Below, in pieces: positions 24,359 to 34,038 of a DNA stretch of 64,000 nt (position 1 is its first letter; each line of letters begins with the position of its first letter). Position numbers and translations under genes: made by a program. This DNA is from WHTK01 sp963711035 (GTDB lineage Bacteria; Chloroflexota; Dehalococcoidia; DSTF01; WHTK01): NCBI GenBank assembly GCA_963711035.1, contig CAVQCN010000001.1, positions 558,001-622,000 of the forward strand, given 5' to 3'. A model generated the notes under the pieces. The model saw only the letters and a program-made list of their open reading frames with translations. It searched no databases and was not told the DNA's origin.

Positions 24359-26737
24359 TCAGACGACGTCAACTGTGTAGTTCTTGGCCTCCCATCGTCC
24401 TGCGTCGGGCGAATAGAAGGTGAAGACCACAGTTGAACCAATCGGCAGACGCGTCGTTGGCAGATCGACGCGGTGCAGGCCGAGTCCCGAGTCGGTTGTC
24501 TGTTGGTCGACTACTGTCGTCCAGTTGTCGCTGCTCCAGCGCACCACGGCCGGCGTCAGAGTTTCGATGCGAAGGACCTGACCCAGCGCCATTGTCCGGC
24601 ACTTCTGATTGAACCGCCACGGTGTGAAGCGCGAAGGCGTTGACCTCGTCACGTAGCGCTCGTACGTCTGAGGCGGAAGGTCAAAGATGTGACCTTCGTC
24701 TAGAGAACGCAGCAGCTTTACGTACTCGGCGTGAGCCCAGACGAGCGGCATCGCAGAGCCGGAAGGGTGGCCGTTGAAGAGCTCAAGCTCCGGCAGGTCC
24801 GCGGCGTCCCAAACTTGCTCCGGAAGCAGCCCTCCTGGACTCGTCTGAGCCGCCATCACCCGCAGAAGACTGCGAGCCTGATCGACGTTGCCAGCCGCCA
24901 GCTCATAGTGACCGCGCTCGCCGGCGAGCAGGGGCCAGCCGCGGCCAATGCCAGTCCCATCGAACGGCGAGCCATCCTCGTGTTCGCCGTAGCCGTCCTC
25001 ATCGTAGCGATGCCAAACCGGGCCCGTCGCCGTCTGCGTCTTGAGCAGGGCGTCGATCACCTGAACCGTGTTCACGATGCGCGGGTCGTTGGCGGAGCGC
25101 ATACCGAAGCGGACCAGGCTCAGAGCGTCGGGGCTGACCACCGCGCTGCACGGCAACTCGCTCTGGTTGAGAGGCCGGTTCTTGATGGGCACGAAGCCAT
25201 CTTTCGGCGACGCCGCCTCGGCAGTGTCCGGCGGAGATATGCGGACGTAGTAGCCATCGACGCCAATGCGGCGCGAGAGTTCAGTGTCCTGAACGTAGGT
25301 CCATCGTTCGATCAGGGCGTTCCAGGCGTCCGCCGTCTCGCGCAGGTACCCGGCCGCGCCTGATTCTCCAGCCTCGTCCGCGAAGTCGGCGGCAGCGAGC
25401 AGGCCCGCGATTTCGACGGCCAGCGTGAAGGGCGAATAGCCGCCATCCTCCTCCCATCGGTCCTGCTGAGTGACTGGGCCGTTGCAGACAATGAAGGAGG
25501 CCGCCTTACGAATCGAAGGCCAGACATCAAGTCCTTCCAGGTGGCCTCTTCGCCGCAGGGCGTCGGCGAGCAGGATGGGGAAAGCGGTTTCGTCCATCTG
25601 AATGCCGCTCCAGTATTGCTCGCCCGTGAACCACATGTTCTGCGGCCAGTGACCATCCCACTCCTGCGTCGCCATGAGGAAAGTCAGTGATTGGCGAGCC
25701 GACGCAGCGTCGCCCGCGGCCAGTAGACCGCTGGCGCTCTCACATAAGTCGCGCGGCCAGATGAGGTGGTAGCCTCCGAGATCGTCATCGCCCTTCGCGG
25801 CGCCCCATGGTATCGAAAGGCTCGCGCTCATGCCCCCCGTAACGCTCTTGGACGCATGCACGCGAAGCACGGCTGTGCTCACCCGAAACAGATCGTCCGG
25901 TGTCGAATTGGCCGGCGGCTTGAACGTGGCTTGAACTCGCTGCCAGCCCTCGACGTACTCCTGCTCCACAGCATCGAACCGCCGCAGGAGAGAAGACCGA
26001 GCCTGCAAAGCAGCCTCTTGATCGCTGCTACCGAAACCAAGAGCCACGACAAACTCGCCGCCGGCCTGCAAATCGATCTCGGCGGTCAGCGCGACGTTGC
26101 CGTTCAGCGCTCGGGGATAGGTCTGCGTCAGGCGAAAGTTGCTGTGAAGGTCCTGCCAGCCGTCGCTGTACCCCACGTAACCGCAGGAGCGCTGCCGAAA
26201 AGGCCGAGTGCAGCCCACGGCCAGGCAGATGTCTTCCCGACGCGCGAACAGCATCGGTTCGCCCTTGTAGTCGCCGACCCATGCATCGTTGCCGGCACCA
26301 CGATTGACGATGTGCGGGGCAAGCAGCACGAACAGCGAATAGTCCGATGTGTTGCCGACGAGCGCCTTGAAGCGAAGCCTCTGAAGGAGCACGTCGTGCT
26401 GAGGGTCCGTCAGCACCGTCTTCTCCAGCACGTAGCGCCCGGAACGGCAGGTGCTCTCGATGCGAAAGCCCGGAACGCCGGGCGCCAACATCTCGATGGT
26501 CGTGTCGGTATCGCGCTTTTCCTCCGAGAAGAAGTTGCGCCGATCGGTCACGATCACGCCGAAGTCACGCGTATTCGCCTTGTCAAAGCTGGGGTAATAG
26601 ACCTCGTTCACGATGCCATGGGACATCGCAAACCAGACGCGGCTGAGGCCTTCCGCCGCGGTGCCCACGCCGCTTTTGGCGCTACTGGTCCAGCGCGCTT
26701 CCAGTCCCGGCCAACCTGGTGGTATTGTTTCGTTCAC
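24359..26737 (-). CDS. GH15 glucoamylase / glucodextranase-like glucosidase
   Basis: A 792-residue glycoside hydrolase family 15 protein that should release glucose from alpha-glucan ends. The N-terminal beta-sandwich (glucodextran_N type) has SRVWFAMSHGIVNEVYYPSF. The (alpha/alpha)6 barrel spans about 270-680, with DRWEEDGGYSPFT carrying the general acid Glu and GGLLPEQVWD the base Glu. A C-terminal beta domain of about 90 residues (PAVVRWSSDNWTTV) resembles a starch-binding or Ig-like module. No signal peptide follows the GTG start, so it is probably cytoplasmic and acts on glycogen or imported glucans. No amylase genes are nearby. Confidence 0.9.
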   Translation of the reverse strand: MNETIPPGWPGLEARWTSSAKSGVGTAAEGLSRVWFAMSHGIVNEVYYPSFDKANTRDFGVIVTDRRNFFSEEKRDTDTTIEMLAPGVPGFRIESTCRSGRYVLEKTVLTDPQHDVLLQRLRFKALVGNTSDYSLFVLLAPHIVNRGAGNDAWVGDYKGEPMLFARREDICLAVGCTRPFRQRSCGYVGYSDGWQDLHSNFRLTQTYPRALNGNVALTAEIDLQAGGEFVVALGFGSSDQEAALQARSSLLRRFDAVEQEYVEGWQRVQATFKPPANSTPDDLFRVSTAVLRVHASKSVTGGMSASLSIPWGAAKGDDDLGGYHLIWPRDLCESASGLLAAGDAASARQSLTFLMATQEWDGHWPQNMWFTGEQYWSGIQMDETAFPILLADALRRRGHLEGLDVWPSIRKAASFIVCNGPVTQQDRWEEDGGYSPFTLAVEIAGLLAAADFADEAGESGAAGYLRETADAWNALIERWTYVQDTELSRRIGVDGYYVRISPPDTAEAASPKDGFVPIKNRPLNQSELPCSAVVSPDALSLVRFGMRSANDPRIVNTVQVIDALLKTQTATGPVWHRYDEDGYGEHEDGSPFDGTGIGRGWPLLAGERGHYELAAGNVDQARSLLRVMAAQTSPGGLLPEQVWDAADLPELELFNGHPSGSAMPLVWAHAEYVKLLRSLDEGHIFDLPPQTYERYVTRSTPSRFTPWRFNQKCRTMALGQVLRIETLTPAVVRWSSDNWTTVVDQQTTDSGLGLHRVDLPTTRLPIGSTVVFTFYSPDAGRWEAKNYTVDVV

Positions 26738-26793
26738 CCTTCGGCTCTCGTTTCGAGTATTTCAGCTCGGATTATCTCCATCGACGCTCGACA

Positions 26794-26817
26794 GGACGCG
26801 ATGACTCAATCGTGTCC
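26794..26817. repeat. CACGAT-N6-ATCGTG dyad, strong copy
   Basis: GGACgCGATGACTCAATCGtGTCC, ten-base arms with mismatches. It lies 57 bp upstream of the glucoamylase start and runs over the stop codon of the next gene. Confidence 0.65.
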
Positions 26818-27150
26818 GCCATGACCAGACGCGTGACAGCCTTGCCAAGTCATCCCTGGGTCAGGCTCACCAAACCCACTGTCTATTGCCGTTTCTCGCA
26901 GAGCTACCCCCGCGGACAGAGCCTCGCGGTAGCGAAGAAGCCAATCCGCGAACTTCGGAGGCAGGAGGAACTTCAGGAGTACGTCGTCCGGACCGGCGGC
27001 CAGTGACACCATGCGCTCGTGATATTGGATCAGATCAGCTATCTCCCTCAGCAGCGACACAGAACTGGTTGCTTCACAGGGACGGCCCAAGAGGGTGTCC
27101 GGCATTACAGTTTGGCCGAGTTGCTTCACCTCTGAGTAGGTTTCCATCAT
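26806..27150 (-). CDS. Hypothetical protein
   Basis: The start is set at ATG 27150, eight bases after AAGGAG, giving 114 residues; the frame is open to 27198. The product is mostly helical and soluble (LLREIADLIQYHERMVSLAAG, FLLPPKFADWLLRYREALSA), with a His/Gly-rich end. No family is recognised. It is upstream of the glucoamylase gene on the same strand. Confidence 0.55.
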   Translation of the reverse strand: MMETYSEVKQLGQTVMPDTLLGRPCEATSSVSLLREIADLIQYHERMVSLAAGPDDVLLKFLLPPKFADWLLRYREALSAGVALRETAIDSGFGEPDPGMTWQGCHASGHGGHD

Positions 27151-27474
27151 TACCGAAACTCCTTCCCACCAATTGGCTTGGTCTTCGCTTAACTGCACGT
27201 CCAGAGTTTCTCGCGAGCCGAATCTGCTCGCATCAGGCTTTGGGCGGAACGTTGATGAGAAGAAGGATTGTGTTCGACTCCGTCTTTGGACGGACCAGAC
27301 TGCTTACCCGTCCTATGTTCGGTTGGACGGTTCAGTAACTACCCTGGACGCCCACCCCGTGCTTAAACCGACGAGGAGTTCGCAACACCCTTCCCTGCTA
27401 GACAAGCAGTGGCACGCGTCACGATGAGCCCATTGTGACGCTGATTCCCGACGCTATTTCTGGGCATTTCCCTC
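27151..27474. other. Intergenic with a strong dyad
   Basis: No gene is seen. The dyad at 27416-27441 lies near the 3' end of the next gene. Confidence 0.5.
27416..27441. repeat. CACGAT-N6-ATCGTG dyad, longest copy
   Basis: GCGTCACgATGAGCCCATtGTGACGC, 26 bp, with one mismatched pair. It lies 34 bp beyond the stop of the membrane-protein gene at 27475. Confidence 0.8.
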
Positions 27475-27705
27475 CTAGCGAGACAATCGACCGCCGATCC
27501 ACCAGCCCGCAAGTGCTCCAGCCACCGTCACCAAGATGATCGAACTGAACAGAAGTCCTTGGAGTTCCCTTAGCCAATCCGTCCTTGCCTCTAACACTGG
27601 ATTCAACCAGCCATAGACCAAGTAGGCCGTTACGAATGCGACGCTTCCAAAGAAGACGCTCAGGATCGCTCTGGAGCGCCGACCTCCTTTGTTTCGATTG
27701 GACAT
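27475..27705 (-). CDS. Small two-helix membrane protein
   Basis: 76 residues from ATG 27705; the frame extends to 27750, and both starts have weak ribosome sites. A basic N-terminus (NKGGRRSR) is followed by helices ILSVFFGSVAFVTAYLVYGW and LLFSSIILVTVAGALAGWWI. No family is recognised. Confidence 0.5.
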   Translation of the reverse strand: MSNRNKGGRRSRAILSVFFGSVAFVTAYLVYGWLNPVLEARTDWLRELQGLLFSSIILVTVAGALAGWWIGGRLSR

Positions 27706-27757
27706 TTGGTGCGAGCAACTCTTGTCTTCTCTGTTCAATTCCTCACGCATGTCCAGG

Positions 27758-27777
27758 CCACTATGAGTTGATCGTAT
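27758..27777. repeat. Degenerate CACGAT-type dyad
   Basis: CACTAT-GAGTTG-ATCGTA. The same spacer GAGTTG occurs in the strong copy at 18972. Confidence 0.45.
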
Positions 27778-27982
27778 TGCGAGAGCGCGATCACCGAAAC
27801 TGACCTAGACCGGTGGACTAGCGGAATGATGTTGGAGCACCTCAGACATCCTGACGCCGCAGCAGCAACTACCACAGCAATCGAGACTCTCCTCGTGGAC
27901 TGGCCCAGGACCCAAATCTGAGGGCGTGGCGGCAACGGAAGGCGGGTCGGCAATCTGAGGGCGTTCGACCGTGTTGACAAAG

Positions 27983-28018
27983 AGAAAGGGCCGGCTCCCT
28001 CTGGTGCCGGCCCTTTCT
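27983..28018 (-). terminator. Intrinsic terminator after the RRM gene
   Basis: A perfect 13-bp stem (AGAAAGGGCCGGC / GCCGGCCCTTTCT) with a 10-base loop, about 43 bp beyond the stop of the RNA-binding protein gene. On the minus strand it runs into TTTCTCTTTGT. Confidence 0.85.
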
Positions 28019-28060
28019 TGCGATTGGTTTAGTGCGGCTGCTAGGCCGCTATGCGACCGG

Positions 28061-28357
28061 CTACCAGCGGTTGCCACCGCCACTGTAACTACGACTGCCG
28101 CCTGAGCTGCGCTCCTCGCGAGGCTTCGCCTCGTTCACGGTCAGCATGCGTCCCTGGAGCTGGCTGCCGTTGAGGCCCGCAATTGCCGCCTGTGAATCAG
28201 CCGGGTTCGCCATCTCGACGAAGCCGAAACCGCGGGCACGACCGGTGTCGCGGTCGGTAACGATTCGAGCCGTTGAGACGGTTCCGTAGGCAGCAAATGC
28301 CGCCTGCAGATCGCTTTCGCTGGTGTCGAAGCTCAGGTTTCCAACGTAAATGTTCAA
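28061..28357 (-). CDS. RRM-domain RNA-binding protein
   Basis: A 98-residue single RNA-recognition-motif protein of the bacterial/cyanobacterial Rbp type. RNP2 is IYVGNL (3-8) and RNP1 is RGFGFVEM (42-49). A Gly/Ser/Arg-rich tail (SSGGSRSYSGGGNRW) follows. The start is TTG 28357, seven bases after AGGAGAG, and a clear terminator follows. Such proteins are often cold-induced RNA chaperones; that is inferred. Confidence 0.93.
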   Translation of the reverse strand: MNIYVGNLSFDTSESDLQAAFAAYGTVSTARIVTDRDTGRARGFGFVEMANPADSQAAIAGLNGSQLQGRMLTVNEAKPREERSSGGSRSYSGGGNRW

Positions 28358-28842
28358 GTCTTCTCTCCTAGCCCCAATGGGGCGCTTTCAGGTACCGAAG
28401 TCGGAGACCAGGGGCGTCAACGAGGTCCCGGGGAGAGACGTAATACGACTGAGTCCGGAGGAATTCGCGTGGCTTAGGTTCTTATCGGTTGGCTGTTCTT
28501 GGACTGACACGAGGGCTGGCGCCCAAGAAGTACATTCTTGTACTTCTCCAGTGTACCACTTAGAGAAGATCTGGTCCGGGCAGGGGCGCCTTTCTCCTCC
28601 ATGGAGCTACTGCTCCGGCCTGCGAGTTGCCTTTCGGAGGATACGAGAATGCGGGGCGTCAGCATGATCGACACACAGTGCCGTTTCATCTTGCGTGCGA
28701 CTTCCCAGAGCATCTCAACAGTCGTGTGTTTCGCCGCGTCGAGCAGGCGGGTGATCTGCGGCTGGACTCACTCGTGAGTCACCATGGCGGGCTCCCCAAA
28801 GAAGGGGAGTAGAGCACCTACATGAAATGCCGTTCAGATAAT

Positions 28843-28859
28843 GCTATGACGGCGTAGTG
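28843..28859. repeat. Degenerate CACGAT-type dyad
   Basis: GCTATGACGGCGTAGTG shares the GACGGC spacer with the copy at 23929. Confidence 0.35.
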
Positions 28860-28873
28860 GCCTCTACAGGCTG

Positions 28874-28889
28874 CACGAGCCTCATCGTG
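28874..28889. repeat. Degenerate CACGAT-type dyad, reverse orientation
   Basis: CACGA-GCCTCA-TCGTG, five-base arms. It lies about 30 bp from the previous copy. Confidence 0.4.
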
Positions 28890-29068
28890 GGGTGACTAGG
28901 CCGCCTTTCTGTGAAGCGTAATCAACGACGTCTCCTTGCCAAGACAACTCCACTAGATGCGGTTGTGCTCGCGGGTACAAGTCGGAGACTTCAATTGCCA
29001 CTTGTCGCGAGATCAAATGTAACTGTGCCTGCCGCGCTATATGCCCGCAGCGCGCTCAGTTTTTCTGC

Positions 29069-31942
29069 CTACGGCCGATTCGCCGGACGGACGATCTTGA
29101 CCAGCGTGCCCCCACCGGACTCGCTCTCGATTTCGACCCGGGCGCCGATGCTGCCGGCTCGCTCGGTCATGGACACGAGGCCCATGTGTCCGGGGAAGCT
29201 CTGGCTCGTGTCGAAGCCCCGGCCGTTGTCGCGAATCTCCAGGCGTACGGAATCGGCGTCGGATGCCAGCATGACGTCGGCTCGTGTTGCATGAGCGTGC
29301 TTCACGATGTTGTGCAGGGCTTCCTGCGCGACGCGGTAGAAGACTTCCTTCTCGGCCAGGCTGAGCGAGGGCTCTTCGCTGAGATCGAGGGCAACGTCCA
29401 GGCCGTAGCGCGCCCGTATGGCCGCGGTCTGCTTCTGCAGGGCCGCGACCAGGCCCTCCGTCTCCAGTGACTCGGGCCGTAGCTCGAAGATGAGGGCGCG
29501 CATCTCGGCAAGGCCCGCCTCCGCCAGCGAGAGCACGTAGTCGACCGGCTCGGTCGCCCGCTCTGGAGTCGTATCGAGGAGGGTTCGCGCGGTGCGGGCG
29601 CCAAGGGCGATGCCGTACAGCGCCTGTGATACCGAGTCGTGCAACTCACGAGCGAGCCGCTGCCGTTCTTCGAGAGCCGCGAGCTGCTGAGCCCGCTCAT
29701 AGAGGCGCGCGTTCTCGATGGCGATGGCGGCCTGGGCGGCGATAGCGGAGACGAGCTGGACGTGTTGCTCGCCGTAGAAGCCGGGCTCGCCGTGGTTGAG
29801 GGCCAGCATCCCGAGGACCTGGTCGTTCAGGATGAGGGGCACGATCAGCAGTGCGTGAACGCCTCCGGCTGCTCGGGCCAGGCCCGGCCCCAGCGCCTTT
29901 CGCAGGTCCGTCGTCGTCTCGTCCTCGACGTGCAGGTCAGCGATGACGACGGTCTGCCCGCGTGACAGGTGTCGCCAGACTGAACCGATGTCCGCGATTA
30001 GGTACTCGTGGCCGGGCGGTGGTGGCGACACGCCAGGCTCGGTGACGCGTGAAGCCAGCAACCGCAGGGTGCCGCCTTCGAGGAGATAGAGAGATGCGCG
30101 GTCGTACTTCGCCAGTGTTTCGACCTGCTCGATGATCAGCTCGAGGAGCGGCTGCAGCTCCAGCGTGGACGCGACGTTGCGCGACACCTCCAGCATCGCC
30201 GTCAGCTGACGGGTGCGCTCGGCCACCTGGCGTTCCAGCTCCTGGCGCGCGTTAACGCGGTCCGTGATGTCGCGAGCGACGACCACGGCTTCGTGTTCCG
30301 ACATGGGTGAGACCGCTGCCGAGAACCATCTCGTCTCGTGGTCCAGGAGAAGCGGGTACTCGATGGTCATCGTGTCTTGAATGCGAAGTGCCTCGCGTAG
30401 CGTTTCGAGGAATGCGCCGGCTTGCTCCGCGGGCATGACTTCCCGCATGTACTTGCCGGGGAGGTCCTGTGGTGGGAGCAGGCCTGGGGCCGCGTTGGTC
30501 GAGGGTACTCTGATGTAGCGTCCCGCGTCGTCGACCACCAGCACCGCGTCCGTCATGGCGGCGAAGAGCGCGGCGAGCTGGCTCTCTGCCGCCTCCCGGT
30601 CGCGTACCTCCCGCTGGACGTTCGCGGTCATCTGGTTGAAGGAGCGTCCCAGCGCCGCCAGCTCGTCGTCGCCGCGCAGGCTCAGATGCGTCTCGAAGTC
30701 GCCCTGGGCGACGGCGCGGGTGCCGGCCGCGAGCGCCTCGATGGGCCGGATGAGGACGCGGCGGTTGAGATAGGTGGCCCCGACGAGGGCGAGGCCGAAC
30801 AACGCGGTCATGGAGCCCAAGACGACGATCATCGTCCGGTTCGCCTGGTCGTCTATCCCAGAGGTGATGGCGGCGGCCTGGGCCGTGACCTCATCCACCG
30901 GCGCGGCGACACCGATGCTGCCGCCCAGTGTCTGCATCGGGATATAGGCGATGAAGAAGTCCTTGCCCCCGAGGTTTACGTCCTCGACGGTGGCCAGATC
31001 ATCGTTGGAGTCCGCTTTCATAGCGTCCATGACGCCGGCCAGCGCGGGATTCCGCTGCGACTCGATCTCGCCCGTCAGCAGATCGTATGCGCTGGTGTGG
31101 AGGATGTCGCCGTTCCTGTCGACGTAGAAGGCGAAGCCGCTCTCGGTCGGCTTGATCTCGTTGAGCTGGTCGACGAGCTTGTCGATGGAGAGGTCGACCT
31201 CGAAGATGCCGCGAAAGACATCGCCCTGGTAGATCGGCGTCTGGGCTGTGATCACGAGACCCTGGCCAAGGTGGTCATCGTAGGGTGTCGTCCAGTCAGT
31301 CTTGTGCTCCGGATTGGCCTCCGGCCCGAACTTTCCCGGCAGGTAGGTGGTGTCGAATTCGGCGGGTACGGCGTCCTGGATGCCGATGGGCGGGTAGTAG
31401 CGCCCCACGCCGTTGACGCCGACGAAGGTGATCGCGGTCGGGTGATACGCCTCTTCGATCAGCTCACCCGGAGTGTTCTCGACCAGGGCTGCGTAGACGG
31501 CATCGAGCGACGCGGAGTAGATGATGTCGTCCTGGATGGGCCCGGTGAGCTGCGCCACGTGGTTGGGGACCACGACGTCGGAGACGCGGTTCGGGTCCGG
31601 GTCGTACCAGACGTCGTCCTGCGTCTGCACGAGGCGCGACAGGTCGTACTGCGGCTGCACCCCGGTCTGCGTGAAGTCCTGCATGTAACGGGCGGCCCGC
31701 TGACCGATGTCGGCGGCGGACTCGAACCGCAGGTCGCCGGACTCCCGCACGCCGGCGACGAGCGCCTTCAAAGCGAGCTTGCCCTGCTCCTCCAGCGCGA
31801 CCCGGCTGCGGGCGCTGGCGTTATCGCGCGTGCGGTTGAAGCCGGCGAAGATGAAGGCGGCCGTCGCGGCGCCCAGCACGAGGAAGAAGACCAGCAGCGC
31901 CAGATTGAGCTTGAGGCCCAGGCTGTTGAGTCGGAGGCGCAT
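29069..31942 (-). CDS. Large membrane sensor histidine kinase (Cache-HAMP-PAS-GAF-HisKA_3)
   Basis: A 957-residue protein. Helix 1 (LNLALLVFFLVLGAATAAFI) is followed by a roughly 350-residue extracytoplasmic Cache-type domain (TAQTPIYQGDVFRGIFEVDL), helix 2 near 375-400, HAMP, a PAS domain (DAVLVVDDAGRYIRV), a coiled linker and a GAF domain. The NarX/DegS-type core has the phospho-His in ELHDSVSQALYGIALGAR, and the ATPase has EALHNIVKHAHA and DNGRGFD. It senses an external small molecule and phosphorylates the response regulator encoded 2 bp downstream of its start, on the same strand. Confidence 0.93.
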   Translation of the reverse strand: MRLRLNSLGLKLNLALLVFFLVLGAATAAFIFAGFNRTRDNASARSRVALEEQGKLALKALVAGVRESGDLRFESAADIGQRAARYMQDFTQTGVQPQYDLSRLVQTQDDVWYDPDPNRVSDVVVPNHVAQLTGPIQDDIIYSASLDAVYAALVENTPGELIEEAYHPTAITFVGVNGVGRYYPPIGIQDAVPAEFDTTYLPGKFGPEANPEHKTDWTTPYDDHLGQGLVITAQTPIYQGDVFRGIFEVDLSIDKLVDQLNEIKPTESGFAFYVDRNGDILHTSAYDLLTGEIESQRNPALAGVMDAMKADSNDDLATVEDVNLGGKDFFIAYIPMQTLGGSIGVAAPVDEVTAQAAAITSGIDDQANRTMIVVLGSMTALFGLALVGATYLNRRVLIRPIEALAAGTRAVAQGDFETHLSLRGDDELAALGRSFNQMTANVQREVRDREAAESQLAALFAAMTDAVLVVDDAGRYIRVPSTNAAPGLLPPQDLPGKYMREVMPAEQAGAFLETLREALRIQDTMTIEYPLLLDHETRWFSAAVSPMSEHEAVVVARDITDRVNARQELERQVAERTRQLTAMLEVSRNVASTLELQPLLELIIEQVETLAKYDRASLYLLEGGTLRLLASRVTEPGVSPPPPGHEYLIADIGSVWRHLSRGQTVVIADLHVEDETTTDLRKALGPGLARAAGGVHALLIVPLILNDQVLGMLALNHGEPGFYGEQHVQLVSAIAAQAAIAIENARLYERAQQLAALEERQRLARELHDSVSQALYGIALGARTARTLLDTTPERATEPVDYVLSLAEAGLAEMRALIFELRPESLETEGLVAALQKQTAAIRARYGLDVALDLSEEPSLSLAEKEVFYRVAQEALHNIVKHAHATRADVMLASDADSVRLEIRDNGRGFDTSQSFPGHMGLVSMTERAGSIGARVEIESESGGGTLVKIVRPANRP

Positions 31943-31944
31943 GG

Positions 31945-32592
31945 CTAGCTCGACGTGCCGAGCTCGGCGAGGCCGTTCTGGGCGGCATAGAGCGCTGCCT
32001 GTGTCCGGCTCTGCACGCCGAGCTTCTGCAGGATGTTGCTGACGTGTGTCTTCACCGTCTTCTCACCGATGACGAGCTCACGCGCGATCTCCTTGTTCGC
32101 CAGGCCCTGCGCGATCAGCCTGAGCACGTCGGTCTCGCGCTCGGTCAGGCCTTCCGCCGGCGCCGCCTCCGGCGTACGCACCTCGCGCATGAGGCGGGCG
32201 GCTGCCTGCGGCGAGAGCTGCACCTGGCCCTCCGCCGCGGCCTTGATGGCACGGCGCAGCTCGTCCGACTGCGTGTCTTTGAGCAGGTAGCCGATGGCGC
32301 CCGCTTTTACGGCGCCGATCACGGCCTCGTCTTCGAGCACGCTGGTGAGGGCGATGACCTCGGTGTCGGGCAGGTCGCGCCGGATGGCCGACGTGGCCGC
32401 GATGCCGTCCATCACGGGCATGAGCATGTCCATGAGGACGACGTCCGGCTTCAGCTCGGCCGCCAACCTGACGGCTTCGGCGCCGTTCTCCGCTTCGCCC
32501 ACGATCTCCAGGTCGGGGTCCAGCCCCAGGAACATTCGCAGGCCCTGACGCACCACGCTGTGGTCATCCACGACCAGAATTCGAATCGCCAT
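31945..32592 (-). CDS. NarL/LuxR-family response regulator
   Basis: The start is ATG 32592 (AIRILVVDDHSVVRQGLRMF), giving 215 residues; the frame is open to 32712 but without regulator sequence there. The receiver has Asp in DVVLMDMLMPVMDG and the KDTQSDEL region. The HTH is LTERETDVLRLIAQGLANKEIA. It lies directly upstream of, and is cotranscribed with, the sensor kinase, and is divergent from the receiver-only regulator and ABC genes. Confidence 0.93.
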   Translation of the reverse strand: MAIRILVVDDHSVVRQGLRMFLGLDPDLEIVGEAENGAEAVRLAAELKPDVVLMDMLMPVMDGIAATSAIRRDLPDTEVIALTSVLEDEAVIGAVKAGAIGYLLKDTQSDELRRAIKAAAEGQVQLSPQAAARLMREVRTPEAAPAEGLTERETDVLRLIAQGLANKEIARELVIGEKTVKTHVSNILQKLGVQSRTQAALYAAQNGLAELGTSS

Positions 32593-32837
32593 GGGAACAC
32601 CTTGCTCCTTCCGGCGCCGTCGCGCCTCCTGCTTTAGTCGGAGATGGTCCTGGGCCTTGGCCCGATTCGGGGAATCCGAAAGCGCAAACAATCTACCAGA
32701 ATCGTCGATCACTCATCCTCCGCCTGTCCTCGCCGTCTCCGCCAGAAGACCGACACCGGCCGTCGTCCTCAGGTCGGCCTCTTAGATCGGCCCGCCGGTC
32801 GATCCGGCGCCGGGTGCTCTGGCTCGAAACTGCCGGT

Positions 32838-33230
32838 GTGAAAGCGATACGCGTCCTCCTCGTTGATGACCAGCCCACCATTCGCCGCGGCCTGGCGATG
32901 CGGCTCCAGCTGGAGCCCGACATCACCGTCGTCGGCGAAGCAAAGGACGGGGTTGCAGCAGTACGCGCGACGCGGGAGCTGCACCCCGACGTGCTGGTCA
33001 TGGACTACGAGATGCCGGAGATGAACGGCATCGAGGCGGCGCGCGAGCTGACCACGGCGGGCAGCGGCGCACAGGTCGTCATGCTCAGCATCCACGACGG
33101 CCCGGCCGTGCGGCGAGAAGCCGAGAACGCCGGCGTCCGGGCCTTCGTGGCCAAGCACGAGCCCAGCGAGATGTTGCTGGCTGCCATCCGCGAAGCGGCG
33201 CTATCGCGAGGAGAGGAGGCGCCGCCGTGA
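32838..33230 (+). CDS. Receiver-only response regulator
   Basis: 130 residues from GTG 32838. It is a complete receiver (IRVLLVDDQPTIRRGLAMRL, phospho-Asp in DVLVMDYEMPEMNG, Thr/Ser switch VVMLSIHD) without an output domain; the conserved Lys region reads FVAKHEPSE. It ends 4 bp before the ABC ATPase gene, so it is in that operon. It may compete for, or relay, phosphoryl groups from the kinase encoded divergently. Confidence 0.88.
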   Translation: MKAIRVLLVDDQPTIRRGLAMRLQLEPDITVVGEAKDGVAAVRATRELHPDVLVMDYEMPEMNGIEAARELTTAGSGAQVVMLSIHDGPAVRREAENAGVRAFVAKHEPSEMLLAAIREAALSRGEEAPP

Positions 33231-33234
33231 AGTC

Positions 33235-34038
33235 ATGACGCAAGGCAAGGAACCTCTCTCAGGCAAATCGATTGAGCAAGGAGAAACGAAATTGCAAATC
33301 GCATGGGCTGACCCCAGCACCAAGATTCAAGCGGACATCGGCGACTTTTCGACCGGCACCGCCGTCGAGGTCGAAGACCTGGTCAAGACCTACTCGAGCG
33401 GCGACGTGCAAGTGCGGGCGCTGCGAGGCGTCTCGCTTGAAGTACGGCGCGGCGAGATGGTCGCGATCATGGGCGCTTCCGGCTCCGGCAAGACGACGTT
33501 GCTCAACTGCATCAGTGGCCTCGACAGCTTCGATAGCGGACTGGTCCGCATCGGCGGCGTCGATCTTGCCTCGCTGTCGGACAAGCAAAAGACGTCTTAC
33601 CGGGCCCACAACATGGGCTTCATCTTCCAGACCTACAACCTGCTGCCCGTCCTCACGGCGGTCGAAAACGTCGAGCTGCCGCTCGTCGTCTCCGGCGCCA
33701 ACGCGCAGCGGGCCCGCAAGCTGGCGCTGCAGGCGCTGGAGCGAGTTGGTCTCGCCGACCGCGCGAACAACCGGCCGTCGCAGCTCTCGGGTGGCCAGCG
33801 GCAGCGCGTCACGATCGCCCGAGCGCTCGTCAACGATCCGGAGATCGTCTGGGCCGACGAGCCCACTGGCGCCCTGGACTCCCGTACTGCCGGCGAAATT
33901 ATGGCCCTCATGGAGGAAATGAACCGTGAGCACGGCCAGACCTTCGTCATCGTCACGCACGACCCCGGCGTCGGCCGGCGTTGTCACAGGCTCGTCACCA
34001 TGAGCGACGGCCTGATCTCGGATGAGGAGCGCAACTGA
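33235..34038 (+). CDS. MacB/LolD-type ABC transporter ATPase
   Basis: A 267-residue ATPase with a roughly 40-residue N-terminal extension. Walker A is GASGSGKTTLLN, Q-loop FIFQTYNLLPVLT, signature LSGGQRQRVTIARAL, Walker B IVWADEPTGALD, H-loop VTHDP. This subtype pairs with FtsX-like permeases in mechanotransmission or lipoprotein/antibiotic export. Its stop overlaps the permease start (TGATG). Confidence 0.93.
   Translation: MTQGKEPLSGKSIEQGETKLQIAWADPSTKIQADIGDFSTGTAVEVEDLVKTYSSGDVQVRALRGVSLEVRRGEMVAIMGASGSGKTTLLNCISGLDSFDSGLVRIGGVDLASLSDKQKTSYRAHNMGFIFQTYNLLPVLTAVENVELPLVVSGANAQRARKLALQALERVGLADRANNRPSQLSGGQRQRVTIARALVNDPEIVWADEPTGALDSRTAGEIMALMEEMNREHGQTFVIVTHDPGVGRRCHRLVTMSDGLISDEERN

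Larger units (their letters stand above)
28358..29068. other. 710-bp region without a convincing gene
   Basis: Open frames on both strands in 28474-28812 have weakly protein-like sequence (minus: ITRLLDAAKHTTVEMLWEVA, interrupted upstream by TGA), but none has a clean start. The minus-strand one may be a remnant. Also present are a perfect palindrome GACTCAC-TC-GTGAGTC (28765-28780) and two degenerate dyads (28843, 28874). Confidence 0.4.

Noticed and set aside
28474..28713. 79-residue minus-strand ORF as a gene
   Set aside because: There is a stop codon just upstream in frame, no ribosome site, and a competing open frame on the other strand. It is reported only as a possible remnant.
30422..31948. 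508-residue plus-strand ORF
   Set aside because: It is a shadow of the sensor histidine kinase, rich in Gly/Val/Asp/Arg with no domain features.
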